DNA of 64,000 bases from Dehalococcoidia bacterium. GTDB lineage: Bacteria; Chloroflexota; Dehalococcoidia; Lucifugimonadales; JAGWBF01. Every line of letters begins with the position of its first letter. Position 1 is the stretch's first letter. Under the pieces are notes generated by a model, which saw nothing but the letters and a program-made list of their open reading frames with translations, did no database searches and had not been told where the DNA came from. The translations under genes and the position numbers were made by a program. The stretch covers positions 1 to 64,000 of the forward strand of contig JAGWBJ010000016.1 of NCBI GenBank assembly GCA_021295955.1. Direction: 5' to 3'. Of this stretch, positions 9,086 through 19,136 are shown one piece after another.

Positions 9086-10222
9086 ATGACGGCCAACAAG
9101 AAGGACCCGGTGCTGGTGGTACTCCAGTTGTCGGGGGCTTACGACGCGCTGAACACCGTCATCCCATACGAAGATCCCCTGTACATGGACTACCGCCCGG
9201 TACTGAAGGTCGAGCCGGAGGACGTCCTTCCGCTCGACGACAAGGTTGGCCTCCACCCGGCGATGGCGCCGGTGAAGGAGCTGTACGACCAGGGGAAGGT
9301 GGCCGTCATCCAGGGCGTCGGCTATCCCAACCCCATCCGCTCCCACTTCCGGTCCATGGATATCTGGCATACCGCCGTGCCCGAGAAGATGGTCACCGAC
9401 GGCTGGCTGGGCCGGGCCATACGGGAGCTGGACCCCAACAAGGAGAACGTGCTGACGGCCGTGAACTTCGGCCGCGGACTGCCCAGGGCCCTGGCCGCCC
9501 CCGGAGTGTCGGTGGCCTCGGTGGGCAACCTGGAGAGCTACGGGGTACTCACCGGGATCAAGGGCCAGGACCAGAGGACCGAGGCCCTGGACGTATTCGC
9601 CAGGATGTACTCGCCCCTGATCGGCAACGGCCCGGTGAACGACTACCTGTCCCAGACCGGACTGGACGCCTTGAAGGGCGCCGACATCCTCGCAACCGCC
9701 CCAGACACCTACTCCTCCACCGTGGAGTACGGCGGAGACCCCTTCTCCCAGTGGGTGAAGAACATCGCCCAGGTGCACCTGGCGGAGTTCGGCACCCGCA
9801 TCCTCTACACCGCCCTCGACCCGGGCGCCTTCGACACCCACGCCAACCAGGCGACGGCTTTCCCCAAGCTATGGTCCCAGGTGTCCAACGCGGCAAGCGA
9901 CCTGTACCACGACCTCAAGGAGCACGACGCCAACCAGGAGGTGGTGATCCTGATGTTCACCGAGTTCGGCCGGCGCGTACAGGAGAACGGCTCCGGCACG
10001 GACCACGGCTCGGGCAGCGTCGCCTTCGTTATGGGCGACACGGTCAAGGGCGGGCTGTACGGCGAGTACCCCTCCCTGGAGCCGTCCAAGCTGGACGAAG
10101 GCGACCTTCATTGGAACAACGACTTCCGAGGGATGTACGCGACGCTGCTGGAGAAATGGATGGGCCTGGAGCCCCAGCCCATTCTCGGCGGGTCCTTCGA
10201 GCAGTTCGATCTCATCAAGTGA
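9086..10222 (+). CDS. DUF1501 domain-containing protein
   Basis: Downstream of DUF1800; FDTHANQ...EFGRRVQENGSGTDHGSGS. Confidence 0.85.
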   Translation: MTANKKDPVLVVLQLSGAYDALNTVIPYEDPLYMDYRPVLKVEPEDVLPLDDKVGLHPAMAPVKELYDQGKVAVIQGVGYPNPIRSHFRSMDIWHTAVPEKMVTDGWLGRAIRELDPNKENVLTAVNFGRGLPRALAAPGVSVASVGNLESYGVLTGIKGQDQRTEALDVFARMYSPLIGNGPVNDYLSQTGLDALKGADILATAPDTYSSTVEYGGDPFSQWVKNIAQVHLAEFGTRILYTALDPGAFDTHANQATAFPKLWSQVSNAASDLYHDLKEHDANQEVVILMFTEFGRRVQENGSGTDHGSGSVAFVMGDTVKGGLYGEYPSLEPSKLDEGDLHWNNDFRGMYATLLEKWMGLEPQPILGGSFEQFDLIK

Positions 10223-10319
10223 CGGGGGCTAACCAACGGGTACGGGCTCGGTCATCCGGCGCGCCCCGTTACCCGGCGTGCCCTTTACTCAGCGTGAATG
10301 TCGCATTAGCGAGGGAGAT

Positions 10320-11357
10320 ATGGTCACTCAGATACCGCCTTTAACCTTCGAGTACAGCCATACCATTGGGCGGCAAGAGGTCCGGAGTGGAAACGGGTTC
10401 TTCTTCCCGGTGGCCATAACCAAGGACGAGGGGGGCCTGCTGTACGTGCTGAGCCGGGGCACCGAGACCCCGGCGTTCTTCCCGTGCAAGCGGGTGACGG
10501 TGTTCACGGCGGACGAGGAGCTGATCAGGGACTACGGCCAGAAGGTCCCCCCGGAGGAGGCGACCAGGGAGATGGCCCCCAACGGCAGCTTCATGTGGCC
10601 CACCTCCGTCGCCCTGGACTCGGAGAACAACACCTACGTGTCCGACGAGTGGCTCGACCGGGTCTCCGTGTTCGACAAGGATGGGGTCTGGACCGCCAAG
10701 TGGGGCACGCCAGGCGACGGGGACGGCGAGATCGACCGACCCTCGGGCCTGGCCTTTGACAAGAACGACAACCTGTACCTGGTAGACAGCCGGAACAGCC
10801 GGGTCCAGATATTGACCAGGGACGGCCGGTTCCTGGACAAATGGGGACGGAAGGGCAGCGGCGACGGCGAGTTCGACATGCCGTGGGGCATCGAAATCGA
10901 CCGGAACGGGGATGTGTACATAGCCGACTGGCGGAATGACCGGGTCCAAAAGTTCGCCCCGGACGGTCGGTTCCTGATGAAGTTCGGCACGCCGGGACGG
11001 GGAGACGGGGAGTTCAACCGGCCCACGGGAGTCGCCGTCGACGGCGAGGGCCTCATCTACGTGACCGACTTCAAGAACGACAGGCTCCAGGTATTCGACC
11101 CCGACGGCGGTTTCATCACCAAGCTGACCGGCGAGGCCACCCTGTCCCAGTGGGCAAGGGAACGTGTGGAGCTGGACCCGCTGGCGTCCAAAGGCAGGAG
11201 GCTGGCCCAGGGCCTGCGGGAGCGCGAGAAGGCCTTCCAGGGGCCCATCGCGGTGGAGGTCGACGACGAGGACCGCGTGTTCGTGGTGGAGTGCGCCCGC
11301 CACCGGGTCCAGGTGTTCCACAAGCAGACCGCGATATTCCAGGGCGGCCTGCTGTAG
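10320..11357 (+). CDS. NHL-repeat beta-propeller protein (paralog of 679..1671)
   Basis: NHL blades; shared N-terminus (F.YSHT.GR) and C-terminus (ARHRVQVFHK); ATG at 10320. Confidence 0.85.
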   Translation: MVTQIPPLTFEYSHTIGRQEVRSGNGFFFPVAITKDEGGLLYVLSRGTETPAFFPCKRVTVFTADEELIRDYGQKVPPEEATREMAPNGSFMWPTSVALDSENNTYVSDEWLDRVSVFDKDGVWTAKWGTPGDGDGEIDRPSGLAFDKNDNLYLVDSRNSRVQILTRDGRFLDKWGRKGSGDGEFDMPWGIEIDRNGDVYIADWRNDRVQKFAPDGRFLMKFGTPGRGDGEFNRPTGVAVDGEGLIYVTDFKNDRLQVFDPDGGFITKLTGEATLSQWARERVELDPLASKGRRLAQGLREREKAFQGPIAVEVDDEDRVFVVECARHRVQVFHKQTAIFQGGLL

Positions 11358-11589
11358 GCGGAGCCCTCCAAGCCCCGGTCGCTTTCCTCATCTCCCAGGC
11401 AGATCGCCACTAAGGTCGCTGCGCCCTCGGGAACCGATGCCCCATTCCCCAGATACGTGAACTGAAGGACAGGCCCGGCGCTCCCCAGTTGTCTGCCGTC
11501 ATTCTCGCGCACGAAGCCTCCCGCGTAACCCCGACGCAACATGCCATACGAAACTCCCGCGGTCATTGTCGCGAAAATAGCTCGCAGCG

Positions 11590-11730
11590 CCCCCTCCGTC
11601 ACCCCCACGAAAGCGGGAGTCAGCTCCCCCACCCCTGGATCCGGCTCGGGGGCCGGAATGACGGTGAGGAGGGGACCGCCGTACTCATCCCGGTACGCAG
11701 CCCTCGCAAGACCGTGGCGGGTATGACCGT
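11590..11730 (-). repeat. dispersed intergenic palindromic element, inverted copy
   Basis: ggatccggctcgggggccggaatgacgg plus reverse complement of the GGCCTTGTGAAGGCTGCGTATGGGGATGA module. Confidence 0.6.
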
Positions 11731-11785
11731 CAAGCAAGAGCCGCCGCCCGCTGAAGAGACGGACCCAGGGTAGTACAGGCCTGCC

Positions 11786-13195
11786 CTAGGCGAAGGGCGG
11801 CCTTCTGGCATGCCAACTGGTGCCCTGCTCGTAGGCGTGGGCGACCCTCAGGACCGTCATTTCTTCACCGGGACGGCCCGCTATCTGAAGCCCTATGGGC
11901 AGGCCGTTGGACCCGAACCCGCAGGGCACCGAGGCGGCAGGTGTGCTGGCCAGGCTGAAGGCGGCGGTGCTGCTGAAGGGGACGACCCTCGGCGGCTCCT
12001 CGGCCGCCGGGGGCTGGTCGACCTCCCGGACCGCCGGCGCGGTCATACCCGACGTGGGCTGCACAAGAACGTCGTACCTCTCCAGCGCCTCCAGTATCTG
12101 GCGTCTGAGCAGGGTCCTCAGCTTCCGGGCTTTGTAGTAGGCCCGGGACGGCATGATGCTCCCGGTGAGAAGCCCTATCCGGTTGTCGTGGCCGTAGTCC
12201 TGAAGACGGCCCCTGATCCACTCCCGGTGGGTCGAAGCCGCCTCCACGGCGGACTGCACCCCCGAGATATCAAGCATGTGCCTGGTCAACGGGACCGATA
12301 CATCCTCCACCGAGGCGCCCATCTCTCCCAGGACACCGGCGGCGGCCACCACCGCCTCCCGCACCTCCGGCTCGGCAAAGTCGGCATCCACCTGCTCGGT
12401 AATGAGACCCACGCGAAGGCCGGCGACGTTGCCGTCCAGGGCCTTCCTGTAGTCGGGGACCGGGGTATCCCACGTATACGGGTCTTTGGGATCGTGTCCG
12501 GCGATGGCGCCCAGAGTGATCGCCGCGTCCTCCACGGTGCGAGATATGGGGCCGACTGTATCCATAGACCAGGAGCCCGGCATGACGCCGTACCGGCTTA
12601 CCCTCCCCCAGCCGGGCTTCATCCCCGCCAGGCCGCACCAGGCCGCGGGCCGGCGCAGGGAGCCGCTGGTATCCTCACCCAGGGAGGTGGCGCAGAGGAA
12701 GGCGGCGGTGGCGGCGCCGGACCCGCTGCTGGACCCGCCGGGGCACGTGTTCAAGTCCCAGGGATTACGGGGGTAGCTGAAGCGGTGGGAGAACCCCGTG
12801 ATGGCGAACTCGGTCATGTTGGTCTTGCCCAGAAGTACGGCCCCGGCCCCTTTCAGGTTGGCTATGACCGTCGCGTCCTCCTCGGGGAAGAAACCCGACA
12901 GGATGCGCGACCCTCCCGTGGACCGGACGCCCTTGCTCCAGAGCTGGTCCTTCACCGCCACGGGGACACCGTGCATGGGTCCTAAATAGGCGCCCCGGGC
13001 GATGGCGTCCTCGGCGTCCCTCGCGGCCCGGAGGGCTTCCTTGCGACAAACGGTCAGGTAGGAGTTGAACCTGAAGTCCAGGTCGTCGATGCGCTCCAGG
13101 TAAGCCTGTGCGACCTCGACGGGGGAGACCTCTTTGGTCCGGATAAGGTCCGATAGCTGGGTGAGACTGAGGAACGGGATATCCCCTTTGTTCAT
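11786..13195 (-). CDS. amidase
   Basis: CPGGSSSGSGAATAAFLCATSLGEDTSGSLRRPAAWCGLAGMKPGWGRVS; MNKGDIPFLSLTQLSDLI start. Confidence 0.9.
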   Translation of the reverse strand: MNKGDIPFLSLTQLSDLIRTKEVSPVEVAQAYLERIDDLDFRFNSYLTVCRKEALRAARDAEDAIARGAYLGPMHGVPVAVKDQLWSKGVRSTGGSRILSGFFPEEDATVIANLKGAGAVLLGKTNMTEFAITGFSHRFSYPRNPWDLNTCPGGSSSGSGAATAAFLCATSLGEDTSGSLRRPAAWCGLAGMKPGWGRVSRYGVMPGSWSMDTVGPISRTVEDAAITLGAIAGHDPKDPYTWDTPVPDYRKALDGNVAGLRVGLITEQVDADFAEPEVREAVVAAAGVLGEMGASVEDVSVPLTRHMLDISGVQSAVEAASTHREWIRGRLQDYGHDNRIGLLTGSIMPSRAYYKARKLRTLLRRQILEALERYDVLVQPTSGMTAPAVREVDQPPAAEEPPRVVPFSSTAAFSLASTPAASVPCGFGSNGLPIGLQIAGRPGEEMTVLRVAHAYEQGTSWHARRPPFA

Positions 13196-13233
13196 CGCTG
13201 GCTCCCTTCCCGATCCCTGGTTACGCCCGGGGG

Positions 13234-14397
13234 TTACGCCCGGGCGAGTAGGCGCTCCCGCACGCCTGTGTCCGTGGCGACGTCGATGGCGGTCCATGCC
13301 ATGGCGGTGGCCCCGTCGATGACGGCCTCGTCGCCGGCGGGGCTGACGCAATGGGCCGTGAACTCGGGCTGATGGTTCACCGCGGGCAGGGAGTCGATCC
13401 CGATCATGGGATGTATGGAGGGCAGGGCCAGGGATACGTTGCCCATGTCGGTGGAGGCGGCGGCGCGCTCCAGCATGGGGCCCAGGTCCGGGAAGCTACG
13501 GCCCAGGGCCTCGCTGTTGCGCCGGTACATGTCGGCGATGACCTCGTCATGGTGCATCTCGGCGTAGGGCTTGGTGCCCCCGACCACCTCCATGGTGCTG
13601 CCGGTGGCCAGGGCCCCCGCCTCGAAGCACCTCAGGACCTTCGGCCTCAGCTCCTCCATCTCCTGGAGGGACTGTCCCCGTACGATGTACTTGGCGCTGG
13701 TGTAGGACGGGATCACGTTGGGGGCGTCTCCGCCCTTGGTTATGATGCCGTGGACCCTCTGGGTGGGCAGAATGTGCTGCCGCAGAAGGCCGATGCTCGT
13801 CTGGGCAATGGTCAGGGCGTCGGCGGCGTTGATCCCCAGCTCCGGGAAGGCCGCGGCGTGGGCCTCCTTGCCCGTATAGTTCACCTCGAACATCGAGGCC
13901 GCGATGATCCTGGGCATGACGATGTCGAAGGGCGCGGGGTGGACCATCATGGCGGCGTGCAGTCCATCGAAGGCGCCCCGCTCCAGCATCACTATCTTCC
14001 CGCCGGCGTCTCCCACCTCCTCGGCGGGCGTTCCGACTACACTGACGGTCAGCCCCAGGTCGTCGGCCACCTTCGCGGCAGCCAGTGCGGCCCCGATGGC
14101 GGCGGCGGCGATGATGTTGTGCCCGCAGGCGTGCCCGATGACGGGGAGGGCGTCGTACTCGGCGCAGATGCCCAGGTGCAGGGGACCGCTTCCAGCCCGG
14201 GCGATGAAGGCCGTGGGCAGGTCGCACACGCCCGTCTCCACGGCGAACCCCTTGTCGGACAGGAGCTCCGCCAGCCAGCCGGAGCACTTGGTCTCCTCGT
14301 AGCCCAGCTCCGGGTTCCCGTGAATCCTGTGACTGAGCTCGATCAGGGAGTCCCGCTCCCCCCGGATCAGCTCTCGAGCCCCTTCTTTCGCGTCCAT
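13234..14397 (-). CDS. M20 family metallopeptidase/amidohydrolase
   Basis: HGNPELGYEE, CAEYDALPVIGHACGHN, GTPAEEVGDAGGKI. Confidence 0.9.
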   Translation of the reverse strand: MDAKEGARELIRGERDSLIELSHRIHGNPELGYEETKCSGWLAELLSDKGFAVETGVCDLPTAFIARAGSGPLHLGICAEYDALPVIGHACGHNIIAAAAIGAALAAAKVADDLGLTVSVVGTPAEEVGDAGGKIVMLERGAFDGLHAAMMVHPAPFDIVMPRIIAASMFEVNYTGKEAHAAAFPELGINAADALTIAQTSIGLLRQHILPTQRVHGIITKGGDAPNVIPSYTSAKYIVRGQSLQEMEELRPKVLRCFEAGALATGSTMEVVGGTKPYAEMHHDEVIADMYRRNSEALGRSFPDLGPMLERAAASTDMGNVSLALPSIHPMIGIDSLPAVNHQPEFTAHCVSPAGDEAVIDGATAMAWTAIDVATDTGVRERLLARA

Positions 14398-14542
14398 GAC
14401 ACCTCCTGAGGCCGTCCCGTCCCGGCTCCTTCATGGATTATACACCAGACCATCGCCAGTGCCGCCGTCGGGCCTCCGGCCCGATGGTATACTACCCGCA
14501 AAACCTGGACTCCCCCAGACTCGGCCCACAGGAGGCGTTGAC

Positions 14543-16858
14543 GTGGCAAGCTACCTGGGACGGTCGCTGCACCGGTTCGAAGACCCCCGGCTCCTCCAGG
14601 GCCGGGGCGCCTTCGTGGACGACATCCGCCTCCCCGACGCCCTCCACGCCTACGCGGTCAGGAGTCCCCACGCCAGCGCCCGCATGACGTCGGTGGACGC
14701 CGCCGACGCCGTGAGCGCCGCCGGCGTGGTAACGGTGCTGACGGGAGAAGACCTCCGGGGCATCCTCGGCGACGTGCCCACCCGCAGCATGGAGGGGGAG
14801 CCCGCGGTGGTGGAGATGCGGGCGGTGGGGCACCCGGTCCTGGCGCGGGACCGGGTCTGCTATGTGGGTCAGGCCGTGGCCATGGTGGTCGCCACCGACC
14901 GGTACGCCGCCCGGGACGCCGCGGACTTGGTGAGGGTCGACTACGAGCCCCTGGCCCCACTGGTAGACGCGCCCGCGGGCCTGGACGACGGGGCCACCCT
15001 AGTCCACGCCGACCTGGGCACCAACGTGGGCCTGCGGATCATGCAGGAGGGCGGCGACGTCGAGACGGCCTTTGCCCGGGCCGCTCACCGCGTGTCCGAG
15101 CGCTTCGACGTCCAGCGCCTTGCCCCCGCGCCCATCGAGACCAGGGGGGTGCTGGCCAGGTACGCGGCCGACGACGACACTCTGACGGTCTGGTCTTCCA
15201 CCCAGGAGCCCCACCAGCTAAGGAGGCACCTGGCCGCCGCCATGGACATGCCCGTAGGCCGGGTGAGGGTGGTGGCCCCGGACGTGGGCGGCGGGTTCGG
15301 CGAGAAGAGCAGCATGTTCCCCGAGGAGTTCTGCATTCCGTACCTGGCGAAGCACCTGGGAAGGCCCGTGAAGTGGATAGAGGACAGGCAGGAGAACATG
15401 CTGGCCTTCCACGGTCGCGGCTACACGGTCGACGTGGAGGCCGCCGTGACGGAGGACGGCGCCATCCAGGGAATGCGGGTGAGGCTCGTGGCGGACCTGG
15501 GCGCCTACTTCCTGATCTCGACCCCCGCCATCCCCCTCCTTGCCGGTCACCGTGTAGCGGGGCCCTACAGGACCCCGGCAGCCAGGGTGGACGTCTTCGG
15601 CGTCTTCACCAACAAGCCTCCCACCGGCGCCTACCGTGGGGCGGGCGGGCCGGAGTCCGCCTACTGCATAGAGCGCACCATGGACCTGATCGCCCGAGAC
15701 CTGGACCTGGACCCCGCGGAGGTCAGGCGGCGGAACCTGATACCGCCCGACGCCTTCCCCTTCGACACACCGACGGGACTCACCTACGACTCCGGCGACT
15801 ACCAGCGCGCCCTGGACCGGGCGCTGGAGCTATCCGAGTACCACTCCTGGCGGCGGAGGGCCGCGAAACAGGGCCCGGACGGACCGCTGGTGGGAGTCGG
15901 TCTGGCGACGGTGGTGAAAGCGTCGGGCGGCGCCGGGGAGATGAGGACCGAGGTGGCGGAGGTGCGGGTCCAGCCCTCGGGCCGGGTGGTGGCCTACACC
16001 GGCATCTCCCCCCAAGGCCAGGGAACCGAGACCACCTTCGCCCAGATAGTGGCCACCGAGTTGGGCGTCACCCCCTCCGAGGTGACGGTGACCCACGGGG
16101 ACACGGACCTTAACCCCCTGGGCGGAGGGACGGCCGCCAGCCGGGGGATGGTCGTAGGGTCCTCTGCCCTGCAGACGGTGGCCCGACAGGCCCGGGGCAA
16201 GCTGGCCAGGATCGCGGCCCACCTGCTGGGCTGCTCCGCCGACCAGGTGGCCTTTGGCGACGGTCAAGCCTACGTAGACGCGGACCCGTCTCGATGGGCG
16301 CCCTACGCCGACATCGCATCGGCCGCCTACGACGAGGAGCGGCTACCGCCCGGCGAGGAGCCGGGCCTCCTCTTCGACGGGTCGTTCACCCTGCCGGGTC
16401 CCGCCTTCGGCTTCGGCGCCCACGTCGCGGTAGTGGAGGTGGACCGGGACACGGGAGACGTGAAGATCGTGAAGTACGCCGCCGTCCACGACGTAGGCCG
16501 CGTCGTGAACCCCATGCTCCTGGACGGCCAGGTCCACGGCGCCATCGTCCAGGGCATCGGCCAAGCCTTGACCGAGGGGTTCAGCTTCGCCCCCGACGGG
16601 CAGCCCCTGACGGCCAGTCTCCTGGACTACTCCCTGCCCACCGCCCGGGGCACGCCGTGGATGGAGCTGGACACCATCGAGACCCCTTCGCCCCTGACAC
16701 CCCTGGGGGTGAAGGGCGTGGGGGAGCTTCCCACCGTCGCCGCCCCCGTGGCCGTGGCCAACGCCGTCATGAACGCCCTCGCCCCCCTGGGCGTACGGGA
16801 CATCGAGACGCCCCTGACGCCCGAGCGCGTATGGAGGGCAATTCACGGGGGCGGGTGA
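14543..16858 (+). CDS. xanthine dehydrogenase-family molybdopterin-binding (large) subunit
   Basis: GRSLHRFEDPRLLQGRGAFVDDI, DVGGGFGEKSSMFPEE, TGAYRGAGGPESAY; RBS aggagg with GTG at 14543. Confidence 0.85.
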   Translation: MASYLGRSLHRFEDPRLLQGRGAFVDDIRLPDALHAYAVRSPHASARMTSVDAADAVSAAGVVTVLTGEDLRGILGDVPTRSMEGEPAVVEMRAVGHPVLARDRVCYVGQAVAMVVATDRYAARDAADLVRVDYEPLAPLVDAPAGLDDGATLVHADLGTNVGLRIMQEGGDVETAFARAAHRVSERFDVQRLAPAPIETRGVLARYAADDDTLTVWSSTQEPHQLRRHLAAAMDMPVGRVRVVAPDVGGGFGEKSSMFPEEFCIPYLAKHLGRPVKWIEDRQENMLAFHGRGYTVDVEAAVTEDGAIQGMRVRLVADLGAYFLISTPAIPLLAGHRVAGPYRTPAARVDVFGVFTNKPPTGAYRGAGGPESAYCIERTMDLIARDLDLDPAEVRRRNLIPPDAFPFDTPTGLTYDSGDYQRALDRALELSEYHSWRRRAAKQGPDGPLVGVGLATVVKASGGAGEMRTEVAEVRVQPSGRVVAYTGISPQGQGTETTFAQIVATELGVTPSEVTVTHGDTDLNPLGGGTAASRGMVVGSSALQTVARQARGKLARIAAHLLGCSADQVAFGDGQAYVDADPSRWAPYADIASAAYDEERLPPGEEPGLLFDGSFTLPGPAFGFGAHVAVVEVDRDTGDVKIVKYAAVHDVGRVVNPMLLDGQVHGAIVQGIGQALTEGFSFAPDGQPLTASLLDYSLPTARGTPWMELDTIETPSPLTPLGVKGVGELPTVAAPVAVANAVMNALAPLGVRDIETPLTPERVWRAIHGGG

Positions 16859-16970
16859 ACAGGATGCCCGGGACGCCTCGACAGGGCAGGTCCGTCACGA
16901 ACCGCTTTGCCCATCGCCATACCCACTCAGAATGTGCATAATATATGTGACTAAGTTACGGAGTAGCCCG

Positions 16971-17234
16971 ATGCGCACACACATGGTCCTACCAGACGAA
17001 CTTGTCGAGAGCATCGATTCTCTGGTAGGCAAAAGGAAGAGGACCCGCTTTGTGCAGGAGGCGGTCCGAGAGAAGCTTCGGCGGGAGACTCTGGTCGCTG
17101 CCCTGGAGGCGACTGCCGGAGTCTTGGCGAAGGATGACCATCCCGAGTGGGACACCACAGAGAGGGTCGCCGCCTGGGTGAGGGAATCCCGCCGCCAGAG
17201 CCAGCGGCACCCGGTCAGGTCCGATGTTGGCTAA
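16971..17234 (+). CDS. ribbon-helix-helix VapB-like antitoxin
   Basis: MRTHMVLPDELVESIDSLVGKRKRTRFVQEAVREKLRRE; overlaps a downstream PIN gene. Confidence 0.7.
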   Translation: MRTHMVLPDELVESIDSLVGKRKRTRFVQEAVREKLRRETLVAALEATAGVLAKDDHPEWDTTERVAAWVRESRRQSQRHPVRSDVG

Positions 17235-17615
17235 ATACCTGCTGGACACCACGGTCTTGATCGATCACATGCGTGGCCGGCAAGATATGATCAACCTGGT
17301 AACCCTGCTCGCCCTGGAAGGCCATCAGCTGGGGGTCTGCTGCATTAACGTCGCTGAGCTGTACGCAGGGCTCAACCCAGAGGAGAGACCACGTGGAGAG
17401 CGGCTGATCGCCAGCCTGGACTACTATGACACGACAAGGAACGTAGCGACCCTTGCAGGCAATTACCAGTATGACTTTGCCAGAAGAGGAACCACTCTAA
17501 CCCCCCCGCAGATGCCTTGATCGCCGCGACGGCCGTCACAGAGTCGGCAACCCTGGTAACCGCAAACGAGCGCGATTTCCCGATGGAGGAGTTGTCGCTG
17601 CAGGCGTACCGGTAG
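17224..17615 (+). pseudogene. VapC-like PIN-domain toxin, frameshifted at a C7 tract
   Basis: MLAKYLLDTTVLIDHMRG...NVAELYAG... then stop at 17518; DALIAATAVTESATLVTANERDFP continues in another frame, and one extra C at 17501-17507 would fuse them. Confidence 0.8.
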
Positions 17616-17648
17616 CTCCTTCAAGTCCTGATGGGGCTTGTTTGTCCC

Positions 17649-18722
17649 CTACACCCTGTGCCTGTCGATGAACTCCCAGTCCAGGTCCAGGCCCAGGCCC
17701 GGCTTCTCGGTCATGGCAATCTGGCCGTTCTCCACTATGAAGGGCGGTGAGTAGAGCCTGGACCATATCTGGAAGTCCTCCACGTGGGGGCAGGTGGACA
17801 CCATGAAGCCGTTGGACACCGCCGCCACCATGTGGCAGTTGATGTCCGGGTACTGGGCGCCGTGGGGCGCGAAGGGCAGGTGGTACGCCTCGGCCAACGC
17901 GGCGATCTTGCGCAGGCCCGTATAGCCGCCGCCCTCCAGGATGTCCGTCTGCACAACCTGCAGCGCCCCCTCGTTGAGCAGCCGGCGGACGCCGAAGAGG
18001 GTCCCCTCGGACTCGCCCCCGGTGACCAGCGCTTTGGTGCTGGCCTGGACCATGCGCATGTACATCGGCTCGTCGTCGTGGCGGACGGGCTCCTCTATCC
18101 AGTACAGACCGAAGGGCTCCAGCTTCTTCACCATGTCCACCGCCAGGGGCCCGGACCACGCGCGCCACACGTCTATCATGAGCCTCTTGTCGGGGCCGAT
18201 GACCTCCCGGCAGAGGCGCACCTTCTCCAGCACCTCCTGTGGGTCGCTCCTGTGGAAGTGGAGCTTGAAGGCGTCGAAGCCCAAGGCCTGATGGCTCTCG
18301 ATTTTCGCCGCCACGGCCTCTGGAGACTGGTCCGAGAAGTCGATGCCGTCGGCGTAGGCGGGAACGGTGTCCTTGAATCCGCCCAGCAGCCGCCACACCG
18401 GCTGCCCGCACACCTTCCCGTACAGGTCCCACAGCGCCACGTCCACCGCGCCGATGGAGGACATCCCGGCCCGATTGGGGCCGCGGTAACGCCACACGGC
18501 TTCGTACATGCGGTCCCACAGGGACACGATGTTCCGGGGGTCGCTGCCCACCAGCAAAGGCGCCAGATCCCCCGAGATGACGGCTACATCCCCTCCCCGT
18601 CCGAACCCCGTGATGCCCTCGTCGGTGTGGACCAGGACGTTGACCCAGTCCTTCGTCTGACCCGCCTCCGGCGGCCCGATGGGACACCGGAGCACCACGG
18701 GCTCGACCCCGGTTATGAGCAC
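17649..18722 (-). CDS. mandelate racemase/muconate lactonizing enzyme (enolase superfamily)
   Basis: GFDAFKLHFHRSDP, DVWRAWSG, IEEPVRHDD, GGESEGTL, DILEGGGYTGLRKIAALAE. Confidence 0.85.
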   Translation of the reverse strand: MLITGVEPVVLRCPIGPPEAGQTKDWVNVLVHTDEGITGFGRGGDVAVISGDLAPLLVGSDPRNIVSLWDRMYEAVWRYRGPNRAGMSSIGAVDVALWDLYGKVCGQPVWRLLGGFKDTVPAYADGIDFSDQSPEAVAAKIESHQALGFDAFKLHFHRSDPQEVLEKVRLCREVIGPDKRLMIDVWRAWSGPLAVDMVKKLEPFGLYWIEEPVRHDDEPMYMRMVQASTKALVTGGESEGTLFGVRRLLNEGALQVVQTDILEGGGYTGLRKIAALAEAYHLPFAPHGAQYPDINCHMVAAVSNGFMVSTCPHVEDFQIWSRLYSPPFIVENGQIAMTEKPGLGLDLDWEFIDRHRV

Positions 18723-18725
18723 GGC

Positions 18726-19091
18726 CTACCCCTTGTTCTCGGTTATCTCGATGCGCACGCCGTCGGGGCCCTCCAGGAAGGCGCACGGCCCCATGGCGGA
18801 GGGAAGCTCCTCCAGCACCTTGGCGCCCGCCGCCTCGAGCTGCTCCAGGGACTCTTTCAGGTCGTCGGTGAACAGGCCGATGTGCTCCAGGCCGGCGAAC
18901 TGCTCCAGCTCCTGTCCCTGGACGAATCCGGTTATGTTAAGGGGCACGCCGTCCAGGTCCAGGCGGATGCCCACGGTCCCCGCCACCTCTTTCTTCCGGG
19001 TGATCTTGGCTCCCAGGTTGTCCGCCCACCACTGGGCCGTCTTCTCGGGATCGGGACTCTTGAAATGCAGGTTGTGGATCCTATAGGCCAC
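18726..19091 (-). CDS. VOC/glyoxalase family protein
   Basis: HNLHFKSPDPEKTAQWWADNLGAKI...GLEHIGLFTDDL. Confidence 0.8.
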   Translation of the reverse strand: MAYRIHNLHFKSPDPEKTAQWWADNLGAKITRKKEVAGTVGIRLDLDGVPLNITGFVQGQELEQFAGLEHIGLFTDDLKESLEQLEAAGAKVLEELPSAMGPCAFLEGPDGVRIEITENKG

Positions 19092-19136
19092 GGGACGCCT
19101 CCTTCCTGTATACCCATGCTCATGTCCCCATGCCGG

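Noticed and set aside
17518-17520. TGA ending the first VapC ORF as a selenocysteine codon
   Set aside because: The downstream conserved motif is in a different frame, so this is a frameshift and not recoding at TGA.
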